This document shows positions 26,011 to 34,302 of a stretch of 64,000 nucleotides of DNA, piece after piece; positions within the stretch are counted from its first letter, which is position 1; the number at the start of each line of letters is the position of its first letter. The notes under the pieces were generated by a model. The model saw only the letters and a list, made by a program, of their open reading frames with translations. It had not been told where the DNA came from and searched no databases. Source of the stretch: Enterobacteriaceae bacterium 4M9 (GTDB lineage Bacteria; Pseudomonadota; Gammaproteobacteria; Enterobacterales; Enterobacteriaceae); the NCBI GenBank assembly GCA_010092695.1, contig JAADJJ010000001.1:1674001-1738000 (forward strand), given 5' to 3'. Both the position numbers and the translations under genes were made by a program.

Positions 26011-26712
26011 CTGAATACACCGGCACAGCTCTCCCTGCCACTTTATCTCCCCGATGATGAAACGTTTGCAAGTTTCTGGCCGGGTGGTAACCCCACTTTA
26101 CTTGCCGCACTGCACAACGTATTGCATCAGGAACACAGCGGTTATCTCTATTTCTGGTCGCGAGAAGGGGGCGGGCGCAGTCATTTGCTCCATGCAGCGT
26201 GTGCTGAACTGTCGCAGCGCGGCGAAGCCGTGGGCTATGTGCCGCTTGATAAGCGCACCTGGTTTGTGCCGGAGGTGCTGGAAGGGATGGAGCAGCTATC
26301 GCTGGTGTGTATTGATAACATCGAGTGTGTGGCCGGTGATGAGCTATGGGAAATGGCTATCTTCAATCTCTATAACCGGATTCTGGAATCCGGCCAGACG
26401 CGGCTTTTAATTACTGGCGACAGGCCACCGCGTCAGCTTAACCTGCAACTGCCGGACCTGGCATCACGTCTGGACTGGGGGCAAATTTACCGTCTGCAAC
26501 CCTTGTCTGATGACGATAAATTGCAGGCTCTGCAACTGCGCGCCAGGCTACGTGGTTTTGAACTGCCGGAGGACGTGGGCCGTTTTCTGCTCAAGCGCCT
26601 CGACCGTGAAATGCGCACGCTGTTTACCACGCTCGATCAGCTCGATCGCGCTTCAATTACCGCCCAGCGTAAACTGACCATTCCTTTCGTCAAAGACATT
26701 CTGTCGCTATAA
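26011..26712 (+). CDS. hda: DnaA regulatory inactivator Hda, CTG start
   Basis: This AAA+ protein bound to the sliding clamp stimulates hydrolysis of DnaA-ATP after initiation. The N-terminal clamp-binding motif QLSLPL is seen near residue 6. A P-loop-like GGGRSHLLHA, Walker B VCIDNIEC, sensor LITGDRPPRQLN and Arg-finger region DLASRLDWGQ follow. Homology extends upstream of the first ATG to a CTG at 26011, with GAGG six bases before it, giving 233 residues as in E. coli, where a CTG start is also used. Confidence 0.93.
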   Translation: MNTPAQLSLPLYLPDDETFASFWPGGNPTLLAALHNVLHQEHSGYLYFWSREGGGRSHLLHAACAELSQRGEAVGYVPLDKRTWFVPEVLEGMEQLSLVCIDNIECVAGDELWEMAIFNLYNRILESGQTRLLITGDRPPRQLNLQLPDLASRLDWGQIYRLQPLSDDDKLQALQLRARLRGFELPEDVGRFLLKRLDREMRTLFTTLDQLDRASITAQRKLTIPFVKDILSL

Positions 26713-26730
26713 CGCCCGCACTGCGGGCGT
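26712..26730. terminator. Hairpin between convergent hda and yfgD
   Basis: ACGCCCGC (26712-26719) pairs with GCGGGCGT (26723-26730). The T-run is weak, but it sits between convergent stop codons. Confidence 0.55.
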
Positions 26731-26734
26731 CATC

Positions 26735-27094
26735 TTACTGCACTATTTCCAGCACCTGCTCCGGCGGGCGGCCAATGCGCGCCTGGCCGTTGGCAACCAC
26801 AATCGGGCGCTCAATCAGCTTCGGGTTTTCCACCATTGCCTGGATCAGCGCTTGCTCAGAGAGCGTGCTATCGCCAAGGTTAAGCTGCTTATAGAGATCT
26901 TCTTTAGTGCGCATGAGTTCACGTGCGCTGCTCATGCCCAGCATCTGGAGCAGTGATGTTATGGTGGCCGCGTCCGGTGGTGTGTCAAGGTACTGCACCA
27001 CGTCTGGCTCAATGCCGTTGGACTTGAGCAGGCTCAGCGTATCGCGGCTTTTGGAGCAGCGCGGGTTATGGTAAATCGTGACCGATGTGGACAT
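26735..27094 (-). CDS. yfgD: ArsC-family reductase YfgD
   Basis: A 119-residue thioredoxin-fold protein like E. coli YfgD. The catalytic cysteine lies in HNPRCSKSRDTL (about residue 14), and arginines typical of arsenate reductase are in RPIVVANGQARIGRPPEQVLEI. True arsenate activity is unproven. The start at 27094 follows AAAGGAG; upstream in-frame ATG 27127 lies inside bepA. Only 10 bases separate it from the bepA stop, so they form an operon. Confidence 0.92.
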   Translation of the reverse strand: MSTSVTIYHNPRCSKSRDTLSLLKSNGIEPDVVQYLDTPPDAATITSLLQMLGMSSARELMRTKEDLYKQLNLGDSTLSEQALIQAMVENPKLIERPIVVANGQARIGRPPEQVLEIVQ

Positions 27095-27104
27095 CGTTTC
27101 TCCT

Positions 27105-28568
27105 TTATCCTTTCTGGTATTGCGCATAGCGCTGTTGCAGGCGGCGCAGCTGATCGATACGGGCGTCGTAGCGCTGTTGTTGCAGGCTGCCCGTTTTCAC
27201 CTGAGAGCTGGCGCTGCTAAGCGTAGTAATAGCCTGATCGAGCTGCCCTTGTAATGCCAGCAGTTCAGCGCGCGCAGCCAGTTCCTGATCGCGATTATTG
27301 AGCGCGGCTTGCGCCTGTGCCAGCAGATCCCAGCCGTTAGTATCGTCAGGATGGGTGAAGGTGTAGCGGTTAAGAATGGTCACCGCCGGACCGGGCTGCT
27401 TGCTTTGCAGGTACGCGTTGGCGAGGTTGATTTGCAGCACCGCATTGTTACGTAAATCTTTTGCACCGTTCAGGCGGGCAATGGCCTCGCTGGCCTTGTT
27501 TTCACCAAGGCTGATATCTGTGGCAAGGTCAAGGAACCAGGGATTGTTGGGCTGTGCACTGAGCAACGGTTGAAGCAGCTGGCGCGCCTGAGCATTGTTA
27601 TTGTTCTGCATCGCCTGCAGGGCGCGGCCATACTGGGCGGCCTGCTGCTGGCGCACGTTGCCTTTGGCAAGTTCATCAAGCAGGTCATTGGTCAGCTGGT
27701 TCTTGCCTGAGTTGTACATGCCAAGCACACGCACCTTCGCCATATAAAAATCTTCTGACGACTGTACGACCATTGGGCGCATCTGGTTGGCGCGGTTGCG
27801 GGCATCAGAAAGGCGGCTTTCCGGCAAGGGGTGCGTGAGCAGGATTTCAGGCGGGCGGGTGGAGTAGCGCGCCTGATCCAGCAGTTTGTCGAGAAACGCA
27901 GGCATGGCCTGCGGATCGAAGCCGGAGCGTTGCAGCACCTGAATGCCGATCCGATCGGCTTCCTGCTCGTTCTGCTGGGTGAAGCTGATCATGCCCTGGC
28001 GTGTGCCCGCGAGCGTGCCGGTGAGGGCGGCCATGCCTGCCTGCGGGCTTGCCATTGCCAGCAAAATAGATCCCAGTGCGCCCACCCAGGTCAGCGGTGC
28101 GCTGCGCTTCTGGTCTTCCATTGCGCGCGCCAGGTGGCGTTGGGTGACGTGAGAAATTTCGTGTGCTACTACCGAGGCAAGCTGGCTTTCATTGTCGGCG
28201 TAACGAAACAGTGCCGAATGCAGCACCACGTGGCCGCCAAAAAAGGCGAAGGCGTTGATTTCGTCGTTATTAATTAAATGGAAGAAAAAGGGCGTACGCA
28301 CCGAATCTGCGTGGTTGACCAGGCGCATGCCGAGCTGGTTGATGTACTGGTTAAGCAACGGGTCGTTGATGAGCGGGGCGCTGGCGCGCAGCTGGCGAAT
28401 ATAAAAATCGCCCATCTGATTTTCCTGCGCAATCGAGAGCGTACTGGCGGCGGTGGTGCCAATATCCGGCAGGCTGTCGAACGCATCTGCCAGCACCGGC
28501 GCGCTTTGCCCGGCAATCAGCGTGGTGATGAGGGTCGCAACCAGCGTTTTTCGCAACTGCCTGAACAT
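27105..28568 (-). CDS. bepA: Periplasmic metalloprotease and chaperone BepA
   Basis: A 487-residue exported protein, the same length as E. coli BepA (YfgC). It has a signal peptide ending about residue 27 (APVLADA), an M48 metallopeptidase domain with zinc motif HEISHVTQRH (about 136-145) and third ligand EQEADRIG, and C-terminal TPR repeats (LLAQAQAALNNRDQELAARAELL...). It promotes maturation, or degrades stalled forms, of LptD at the BAM complex. It is followed by yfgD. Confidence 0.96.
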   Translation of the reverse strand: MFRQLRKTLVATLITTLIAGQSAPVLADAFDSLPDIGTTAASTLSIAQENQMGDFYIRQLRASAPLINDPLLNQYINQLGMRLVNHADSVRTPFFFHLINNDEINAFAFFGGHVVLHSALFRYADNESQLASVVAHEISHVTQRHLARAMEDQKRSAPLTWVGALGSILLAMASPQAGMAALTGTLAGTRQGMISFTQQNEQEADRIGIQVLQRSGFDPQAMPAFLDKLLDQARYSTRPPEILLTHPLPESRLSDARNRANQMRPMVVQSSEDFYMAKVRVLGMYNSGKNQLTNDLLDELAKGNVRQQQAAQYGRALQAMQNNNNAQARQLLQPLLSAQPNNPWFLDLATDISLGENKASEAIARLNGAKDLRNNAVLQINLANAYLQSKQPGPAVTILNRYTFTHPDDTNGWDLLAQAQAALNNRDQELAARAELLALQGQLDQAITTLSSASSQVKTGSLQQQRYDARIDQLRRLQQRYAQYQKG

Positions 28569-28744
28569 AGCCTCGTTTCCTTTATTTGGTCATCTTTCCA
28601 GGGTAAGCCAAAGACGGCAGAGTTCAACTCGTCGGCAACCGGAGTGTAGCCGGGGAGGCTGTTTGAATAAAGTCCCCGGTGCGGCTTTCAGACAACAGCG
28701 TTTGGCTATGCTGCCAGCAAAAAACCGGGCGCCTGGCCTAATGC

Positions 28745-28832
28745 CAGTCACTTAAGCATTTTTATGAATAGGAATTCATTTTAATGCTTAAGAATGTGAC
28801 GCTTTTTGAGGCCCGAGTCATCGGGCTTTTTT
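28745..28832 (+). ncRNA. Candidate small RNA (long hairpin followed by Rho-independent terminator)
   Basis: CTTAAGCATT (28751-28760) pairs with AATGCTTAAG (28783-28792), and inside it ATGAAT (28764-28769) pairs with ATTCAT (28774-28779) across a symmetric three-T internal loop. A terminator follows at 28811-28832. No plus-strand gene lies upstream nearer than hda (2.1 kb away, behind bepA and yfgD on the other strand), so the terminator must serve a short RNA. The 5' end and promoter were not located; a weak TATGCT at 28707-28712 is possible. Confidence 0.5.
28811..28832 (+). terminator. Rho-independent terminator without an upstream gene
   Basis: GCCCGA (28811-28816), loop GTCA, TCGGGC (28821-28826) and six T. 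It is oriented to the plus strand only. Confidence 0.75.
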
Positions 28833-28894
28833 CTTTCCTTTAAACAGATGATCGGCGCACTCATTCGTTTTTAATGTACACAGGCATACAGTGT

Positions 28895-29106
28895 GGGGTT
28901 GCTGACCCCTGCTGAAATCGGCGAGCCGAAGACGTGAAGACAAGGTCAGACCGCCAGGGATGGCGGGCTGAGGCGAAACGAGACAGGACGTCGAGTCGAG
29001 CCGGCCGCAGGCGCAACGCCGGGAGGTGAGCGTACCGCCCAAAGGGCGGCGATTTCCTGGCGGGGCCGCCGGAGATTGCAAAGAGGGCCGCGGTGGCCCT
29101 CTTTGC
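28895..29106. repeat. Array of seven local stem-loops, function unknown
   Basis: Successive perfect hairpins lie within 212 bases: GGGGT/ACCCC (28895-28909), TCGG/CCGA (28918-28929), CCGCCA/TGGCGG (28951-28966), CCGGC/GCCGG (29001-29022, or GGCG/CGCC inside it), CCGCCC/GGGCGG (29035-29049), GGCGG/CCGCC (29059-29070) and a 12-bp stem GCAAAGAGGGCC/GGCCCTCTTTGC (29078-29106). The linkers on the plus strand are purine-rich. It looks like a structured RNA or single-strand DNA element. The 12-bp stem could also end the Aer-like gene's transcript, as it lies about 130 bases after its stop. Confidence 0.55.
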
Positions 29107-29239
29107 CCGTTCACCGCAAATGACGTCCCATTTGTTGTCGGGCTTCAGGTGAACGGAACATTCACCAATCCTTAAACAGCCAGCATTAGGCGCATGGCCC
29201 GGTATGATGATAACAGCGCAAAACGTCTGCCGTGAGGCG

Positions 29240-30784
29240 TTAGCGAAATACCGAGATAGCTTCGGCAAGTCGTTCTGCCTGGTAGTTCATCTGGCCTGAC
29301 GCGACGGCGTTTTCCTGCACCCGCTCTGCGTTCTGGTGAGTAATGGTGTCCAGTTCCTGCACGGCCTGGCTGACCTCTGCCAGCGCCCGGGCCTGCTCGG
29401 CGGTCGCATTACTGATATCGGCAATTAGCTGCGTAACGTGCTGAATACGCTCAACGATTTCGTCCATTTTGCAGCATGCGCCTTTCACTTCTTCGCTACC
29501 GGTTTTCACCTGCGTACCGCTGGTTTCTACCAGATGCTTGATATCGCAAGCTGCACTGGCGCTGCGCTGGGCCAGATGACGCACTTCACCGGCGACCACG
29601 GCAAAACCTCTACCCTGCTCGCCAGCACGCGCCGCCTCAACGGCAGCGTTCAGCGCCAGAATGTTGGTCTGAAACGCGATGCCGTCGATGATGCTGGTAA
29701 TATTGGTTATCTGTTTAGAACTTTCAGTGATGGCGGCCATGATTTCAGCCATATTGATCATGACCTGGCCGCCGCCAGTGGCGGCTTTGCTGGTTTCACG
29801 CGACAGGCTGTCTACCTCGCTGGCCTTGTCGGTGTTACTTTGCACAGTTTTCATCATTTCATGCATGGCTGCTGCTGTTTGCTCAACGTTACAGGCTGCG
29901 CGGTTGGTGCGCTGGCTCAGTTCGTCGTTAGTCGCACGCAATGTGTCGGAGGTTTTCAGCACGTTCAGCGCCTGGGCGCTGACATCATCAACCAGCCAGC
30001 GAAACATCAGACCAAGCTGGCTGACGGCCCTGAGCGTCATGCCGATTTCATCCACGCGGTCCATGTGTTCAATACGCGAGTAATCACCCGTGACGACCGC
30101 CAGTGCCTGCTTGCGTAGCCGCTCCACCGGGCGGGTTATCTGGGCTTCAAGGAACAGACTGATGAGAAAAATAAACAGCGCCATCGCAGCGGTGAACAGC
30201 GCGTTAGTGGTGGTGTCTATGCCCAGCGCACTGCCTGCCAGCGCACAAAGCGGCAGAAGCATCAACAGCGCACCACGTAGCCGCCAGCGCAAAGGCAGCG
30301 TTTTGAGCAGCGTTTGCCAGCGCATAACGCCGGTGCGAACCACCACACCTTTGAAGAAATCGCGCCCTTTCTTATCTCCTTCACGAAACTCTTTATACAA
30401 CTGTTCCGCTGCCTTAATTTCCGCGTTATCAGGGCGCGCGCGTACCGACATATACCCTTTGATTTTCCCCTGGCGCATAACCGGTACGGCGTTGGCGCGT
30501 ACCCAGTAGTGATCGCCATTTTTGCGCCGGTTTTTGACAAGTCCGGTCCAGGGCTCGCCCTGCTTGAGGGTAAACCACATGTCACGAAACGCCTCTTTGG
30601 GCATGTCCGGGTGACGGACAATGTTATGAGGCTGGCCTGTCAGCTCTTCCTGCGTGAAGCCGCTGATATTAATGAAGGTATCATTGGCATAGTTGATGTG
30701 GCTTTCCTGATCGGTGGTAGACATCAGTGTGGCGTTTTCATCAAACACAAATTCGTGATGCGTTACCGGACGTTCCTTTTTCAT
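29240..30784 (-). CDS. aer: Aer-like aerotaxis receptor (PAS domain methyl-accepting protein)
   Basis: A 514-residue protein similar to E. coli Aer. The PAS domain (about 15-120) has the Aer signatures INYANDTFINISGFT, GQPHNIVRHPDMPKEAF and NRRKNGDHYWVRANAVPV, fitting FAD-based redox sensing. A membrane anchor follows (LLMLLPLCALAGS and ALFTAAMALFIFLISLFL), then HAMP and the MCP signalling hairpin IAFQTNILALNAAVEAARAGEQGRGFAVVAGEVR. It lacks a C-terminal receptor pentapeptide, as does Aer. The start at 30784 has AGGAG seven bases upstream, and a sigma-28 promoter lies 33 bases before it. E. coli aer lies at another locus, so this copy may be an Aer paralogue. Confidence 0.85.
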   Translation of the reverse strand: MKKERPVTHHEFVFDENATLMSTTDQESHINYANDTFINISGFTQEELTGQPHNIVRHPDMPKEAFRDMWFTLKQGEPWTGLVKNRRKNGDHYWVRANAVPVMRQGKIKGYMSVRARPDNAEIKAAEQLYKEFREGDKKGRDFFKGVVVRTGVMRWQTLLKTLPLRWRLRGALLMLLPLCALAGSALGIDTTTNALFTAAMALFIFLISLFLEAQITRPVERLRKQALAVVTGDYSRIEHMDRVDEIGMTLRAVSQLGLMFRWLVDDVSAQALNVLKTSDTLRATNDELSQRTNRAACNVEQTAAAMHEMMKTVQSNTDKASEVDSLSRETSKAATGGGQVMINMAEIMAAITESSKQITNITSIIDGIAFQTNILALNAAVEAARAGEQGRGFAVVAGEVRHLAQRSASAACDIKHLVETSGTQVKTGSEEVKGACCKMDEIVERIQHVTQLIADISNATAEQARALAEVSQAVQELDTITHQNAERVQENAVASGQMNYQAERLAEAISVFR

Positions 30785-30816
30785 CGGGCTGCTCCTGCAC
30801 AAAAGTGATAAGAAAA

Positions 30817-30843
30817 TTATCGGCAGGAAGTGAAAAAACTTTA
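30817..30843 (-). promoter_or_regulatory. Consensus sigma-28 (FliA) promoter of the Aer-like gene
   Basis: On the minus strand the sequence reads TAAAGTTT, exactly 11 bases, then GCCGATAA, a perfect match to the flagellar sigma-28 consensus. It is correctly placed and oriented before the receptor gene, which should therefore be a class 3 flagellar-regulon member. Confidence 0.93.
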
Positions 30844-31023
30844 ATAATTTCATTGTGTTAAAATTGTGATGGAGGTCTTGTTTTCTTGCCGGGCAGGCAG
30901 GATTTTGCCGGCGAAGATCACAAACAGAATGGGAACAAGGCAATAAAAACGAAGTGCTTGTCGCAACATTTCGCTACAATTCGCGCCGTATATCCCCTCC
31001 CAAAAAGGCTGGAAAGGAAAACT

Positions 31024-32091
31024 ATGCTTGAGATGTTGTTACAGTGGTATCGCCGTCGCTTCAGCGACCCGGAGGCCATCGCGCTGTTGGTGATTCTGGT
31101 GGCGGGGTTCTGTATTCTGTTTTTCTTCTCCGGTCTGCTGGCCCCGCTGCTGGTGGCGCTGGTGCTGGCCTATTTGCTGGAGTGGCCGACAGCCCGCCTT
31201 GAACGCATTGGCTGCTCGCGTACCTGGGCTACCTGCATGGTACTGGTGCTGTTTGTCGGCATTTTGTTATTACTGGCATTTGTGGTTGCACCGGTGGCCT
31301 GGCAGCAGGGCATCTACCTGATTCGCGATATGCCGAGCATGTTTAACCGCCTGACAGAGTTTGCGGCGACACTGCCGCGCCGCTATCCGGCACTGGTGGA
31401 TGCCGGTATTCTGGATGCGATGGCTGAAAACGCGCGTGCGCGCATGACAACCATGGGCGAGTCGGTAGTGAAATACTCCGTTGCCTCGTTGGTCGGGCTG
31501 TTTACGCTGGCGATTTACCTGATTCTGGTGCCGCTGATGGTCTTTTTCCTGGTCAAAGACAAAGAGCAGATGCTTAACGCCGTGCGCCGGGTGCTGCCGC
31601 GCAACCGTGGTCTTGCCGGCCAGGTCTGGACCGAGATGAACCAACAAATCACCAACTATATTCGCGGCAAGGTGCTGGAGATGGTGATTGTGGGAGTGGC
31701 GACCTACATCGGATTTTTGATTTCCGGGCTTAACTATTCGCTGCTGCTGGCGGTGTTGGTGGGGCTGTCGGTGTTGATCCCTTATATCGGTGCGTTTGTC
31801 GTCACGATACCGGTCATTGGCGTGGCGCTGTTTCAGTTTGGTGTGGGTGCAGAGTTCTGGACCTGCTTTATCATTTATCTGGTGATTCAGGCGCTGGATG
31901 GCAACCTGCTGGTACCGGTGCTGTTCTCCGAAGCGGTGAATCTGCATCCGCTGGTTATTATTCTCTCGGTGGTTATCTTTGGCGGTCTGTGGGGTTTCTG
32001 GGGCGTTTTCTTCGCCATCCCGCTGGCAACATTGGTTAAAGCCGTGGTGCGCGCGTGGCCGGACAGCCCTCAGCCGCCGCAGACACACTAA
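31024..32091 (+). CDS. perM: AI-2E family transporter PerM
   Basis: A 355-residue inner-membrane protein with about seven to eight membrane helices, collinear with E. coli PerM (353). Start segments are LLQWYRRRFSDPEAIALLVIL and the conserved C-terminal core is GLSVLIPYIGAFVV...QALDGNLLVPVLFSEAVNLHPLVIIL. A permease role is assumed for the family, but the substrate is unknown. The start at 31024 has GGAAAGGA upstream; an earlier in-frame ATG at 30886 would overlap the divergent promoter region. Confidence 0.93.
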   Translation: MLEMLLQWYRRRFSDPEAIALLVILVAGFCILFFFSGLLAPLLVALVLAYLLEWPTARLERIGCSRTWATCMVLVLFVGILLLLAFVVAPVAWQQGIYLIRDMPSMFNRLTEFAATLPRRYPALVDAGILDAMAENARARMTTMGESVVKYSVASLVGLFTLAIYLILVPLMVFFLVKDKEQMLNAVRRVLPRNRGLAGQVWTEMNQQITNYIRGKVLEMVIVGVATYIGFLISGLNYSLLLAVLVGLSVLIPYIGAFVVTIPVIGVALFQFGVGAEFWTCFIIYLVIQALDGNLLVPVLFSEAVNLHPLVIILSVVIFGGLWGFWGVFFAIPLATLVKAVVRAWPDSPQPPQTH

Positions 32092-32160
32092 AGGTCGCGC
32101 GCTGTGACCGCGTGAAACGCGCATAAGACAGCGCCGAGCAGCGTGATAACCGCAAATAAA

Positions 32161-32186
32161 AAAGCCGACATGATGTCGGCTTTTTT
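32161..32186. terminator. Bidirectional terminator between perM and bcp
   Basis: AAAGCCGACA (32161-32170) and TGTCGGCTTT (32174-32183) with T-runs on both strands, between convergent stops at 32091 and 32204. Confidence 0.85.
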
Positions 32187-32203
32187 ATTAATAACGCGCT
32201 AAC

Positions 32204-32677
32204 TCAGACCGCGTGCTGCTTCAGCCAGTTAAGTACAATCTCATGATGATTGGTGGTTTTAAAATCATCAAAGACGTGCTCAATTATGCCGTCGCCGTTA
32301 ATCAGAAAGCTGGTGCGGTGGATACCGTCATAGGTTTTACCCATAAAGGTTTTCTCACCCCAGATACCAAATTGCTCACAGACCTGGTGGTCTTCATCGG
32401 AAAGCAATGTGAAATCAAGCAGCTCTTTTTCTGCAAAGCGGGAAAGTTTTTCTGGCTTATCGGTGCTGATACCCAGCACTTCAACGCCGTAATGCTTTAA
32501 GTCATCCTTGCTGTCGCGCAGGCCGCAGGCTTGAACCGTACAGCCTGGCGTCATGGCTTTGGGGTAAAAATAAACCAGTACGCGCTGTCCCTGGAAGTCG
32601 GTTAAGTTGACCTGTTCGCCGTCCTGGTCAAGCAGGCTGAATTTGGGTGCGATGTCGCCGGCTTTCAGTGGATTCAT
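32204..32677 (-). CDS. bcp: Thioredoxin-dependent thiol peroxidase
   Basis: A 157-residue peroxiredoxin (E. coli 156) reducing hydroperoxides in the cytoplasm. The peroxidatic cysteine is in MTPGCTVQACGLRD (about 46) with the resolving Cys five residues on, the PrxQ arrangement. It lies 15 bases after gcvR on the same strand, as in E. coli. Confidence 0.96.
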   Translation of the reverse strand: MNPLKAGDIAPKFSLLDQDGEQVNLTDFQGQRVLVYFYPKAMTPGCTVQACGLRDSKDDLKHYGVEVLGISTDKPEKLSRFAEKELLDFTLLSDEDHQVCEQFGIWGEKTFMGKTYDGIHRTSFLINGDGIIEHVFDDFKTTNHHEIVLNWLKQHAV

Positions 32678-32692
32678 AACTGCTCTCCATCT

Positions 32693-33259
32693 TTATTCAT
32701 CTTGCAGTGGATAATTCACCACGCTAATAGTGCCTTGTGCATTAAGTTCTGTACACAGGTCTTTGAAGGCTTGCTCAATGTTTGTTGCATCATCCTGCGC
32801 CGGGCTGTGTGCGGCTATCTGAATATACAGTTCTGGCACCGGGGACTTGGTTTTATCTGTTGCGGGCTGAGTACGGGAAATCAGCTCAGCTATGTTCATC
32901 TCATGTTTATCGAATAAATCAGTGAAGCGCTCAATAAGATGCGGGGAGTCAGGCACCTGAACCTGCACGCGCACCGTGGCGGGCATATCCGGGCGCGCAT
33001 GAGAGTTAGTGCGCTTCATCACGATGAGTAAATCCAGCTCGGCACCCTTGAGCGGCAAAGTGGATTCGATGAGCGTGATGGCGTTCCAGCTTCCGGACAG
33101 CAGCATGATAAACGTGAACTCTTCACCCAGCATGGCCAGCCGGCTGTCTTCAATATTGCAGCCGCAGCTACTGACGTGACGGGTGATGGTATTCACTATC
33201 CCCGGACGGTCTGCGCCCAGGGCGGTAATGACCAAGTAGTGTTGTGATGAATCAGTCAA
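32693..33259 (-). CDS. gcvR: Glycine cleavage system transcriptional repressor
   Basis: A 188-residue protein with two ACT domains (starting HYLVITALGADRPGIVNTITRHV and, after residue 90, VRVQVQVPDSPHLIERFTDLF). GcvR binds glycine and restrains the activator GcvA. It has no DNA-binding domain of its own. Divergent from dapA, operonic with bcp. Confidence 0.95.
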   Translation of the reverse strand: MTDSSQHYLVITALGADRPGIVNTITRHVSSCGCNIEDSRLAMLGEEFTFIMLLSGSWNAITLIESTLPLKGAELDLLIVMKRTNSHARPDMPATVRVQVQVPDSPHLIERFTDLFDKHEMNIAELISRTQPATDKTKSPVPELYIQIAAHSPAQDDATNIEQAFKDLCTELNAQGTISVVNYPLQDE

Positions 33260-33406
33260 ACCAGAGCTTCCTGTGGAACGATAGGGTAATCATAAGGAAA
33301 GCATAAAAAAAACTCGCATACAACCGCACAGATCCCGCTGGCCCGCTTGCTTTTGAGGCGGCACCAAACGTACCATTAAAGCACTTGCAAGCACAGAGGA
33401 TGGTCC

Positions 33407-34285
33407 ATGTTCACGGGAAGTATTGTCGCGCTGATCACGCCGATGGATGAGAAAGGCAACGTTTGTCGGTCAGATCTTAAAAAACTGATTGATTATCATG
33501 TCGAAAATGGCACGTCGGCGATTGTATCGGTGGGTACCACCGGCGAGTCTGCGACCCTTAGCCACGATGAGCATGGTGACGTCGTGATGATGACGCTGGA
33601 GCTGGCCGATGGCCGCATTCCCGTCATTGCCGGAACGGGTGCAAACGCCACATCTGAAGCTATCTCCTTAACCCAGCGTTTTAACGACAGCGGCATTGTG
33701 GGCTGTCTGACGGTGGTGCCTTACTACAACCGTCCTACTCAGGAAGGGCTGTACCAGCATTTCAAAGCGATTGCTGAGAATACGGATTTACCGCAGATTC
33801 TGTATAATGTGCCGTCCCGCACGGGCTGTGATCTGCTGCCTGCGACCGTGGGTCGTCTGGCGCAGGTAAAAAATATTGTTGCCATTAAAGAGGCCACCGG
33901 GAACTTAAGCCGTGTGAACCAGATCAAAGAACTGGTCAGTGATGACTTCATCCTGCTCAGTGGCAACGACGACAGCGCGCTGGACTTCATTACGCTTGGT
34001 GGACACGGCGTTATCTCGGTCACGGCAAACGTTGCCGCACGCGACATGGCGCGCATGTGCGAGCTGGCCGCTGCGGGGGATTTTGCCGCCGCGCGCGAAA
34101 TTAACCAGCGTTTGATGCCGCTGCATGAGAATTTATTTGTTGAACCCAACCCCATCCCGGTGAAATGGGCTGCCAGGGAGTTGGGTCTTGTGGCGACCGA
34201 TACGCTGCGCCTGCCGATGACGCCGCTGACCGACGCAGGTCGTCCGGTGGTTATCAGTGCGCTTAAGCACGCCGGTTTGCTGTAA
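33407..34285 (+). CDS. dapA: 4-hydroxy-tetrahydrodipicolinate synthase
   Basis: A 292-residue TIM-barrel aldolase, the same length as E. coli DapA, condensing pyruvate with aspartate semialdehyde in lysine and diaminopimelate synthesis. The catalytic lysine is in IVAIKEATGN (about 161), the Tyr of the proton relay in VVPYYNRPTQEGLYQHF (about 133) and the GTTGESATL substrate loop is present. bamC follows 17 bases downstream. Confidence 0.98.
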   Translation: MFTGSIVALITPMDEKGNVCRSDLKKLIDYHVENGTSAIVSVGTTGESATLSHDEHGDVVMMTLELADGRIPVIAGTGANATSEAISLTQRFNDSGIVGCLTVVPYYNRPTQEGLYQHFKAIAENTDLPQILYNVPSRTGCDLLPATVGRLAQVKNIVAIKEATGNLSRVNQIKELVSDDFILLSGNDDSALDFITLGGHGVISVTANVAARDMARMCELAAAGDFAAAREINQRLMPLHENLFVEPNPIPVKWAARELGLVATDTLRLPMTPLTDAGRPVVISALKHAGLL

Positions 34286-34302
34286 AGTTTTAGGGAGATT
34301 GA

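Larger units (their letters stand above)
28569..29239. other. Structured gene-free region between bepA and the Aer-like gene
   Basis: No protein gene is supported in 671 bases; the short open frames here are GC-skew artefacts. It contains the bepA promoter region, a candidate plus-strand small RNA ending at 28832, and an array of seven stem-loops at 28895-29106, all described separately. Confidence 0.6.

Noticed and set aside
28895..29106. ERIC, REP or CsrB/CsrC element
   Set aside because: Size and sequence do not match ERIC or REP, and csrB/csrC lie at other, conserved loci; the GGA motifs alone are not enough.
28895..29106. CRISPR array
   Set aside because: The stem-loops differ in sequence and have no regular repeat-spacer period.
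28818..29268. Two overlapping short open frames across the stem-loop array
   Set aside because: Arg/Pro/Ser-rich translations from GC-rich hairpin DNA in two frames, with no ribosome sites; the structure explains the sequence better.
31270..32124. Open frame antisense to perM
   Set aside because: His/Gln/Arg-rich translation typical of the reverse of a membrane protein gene.
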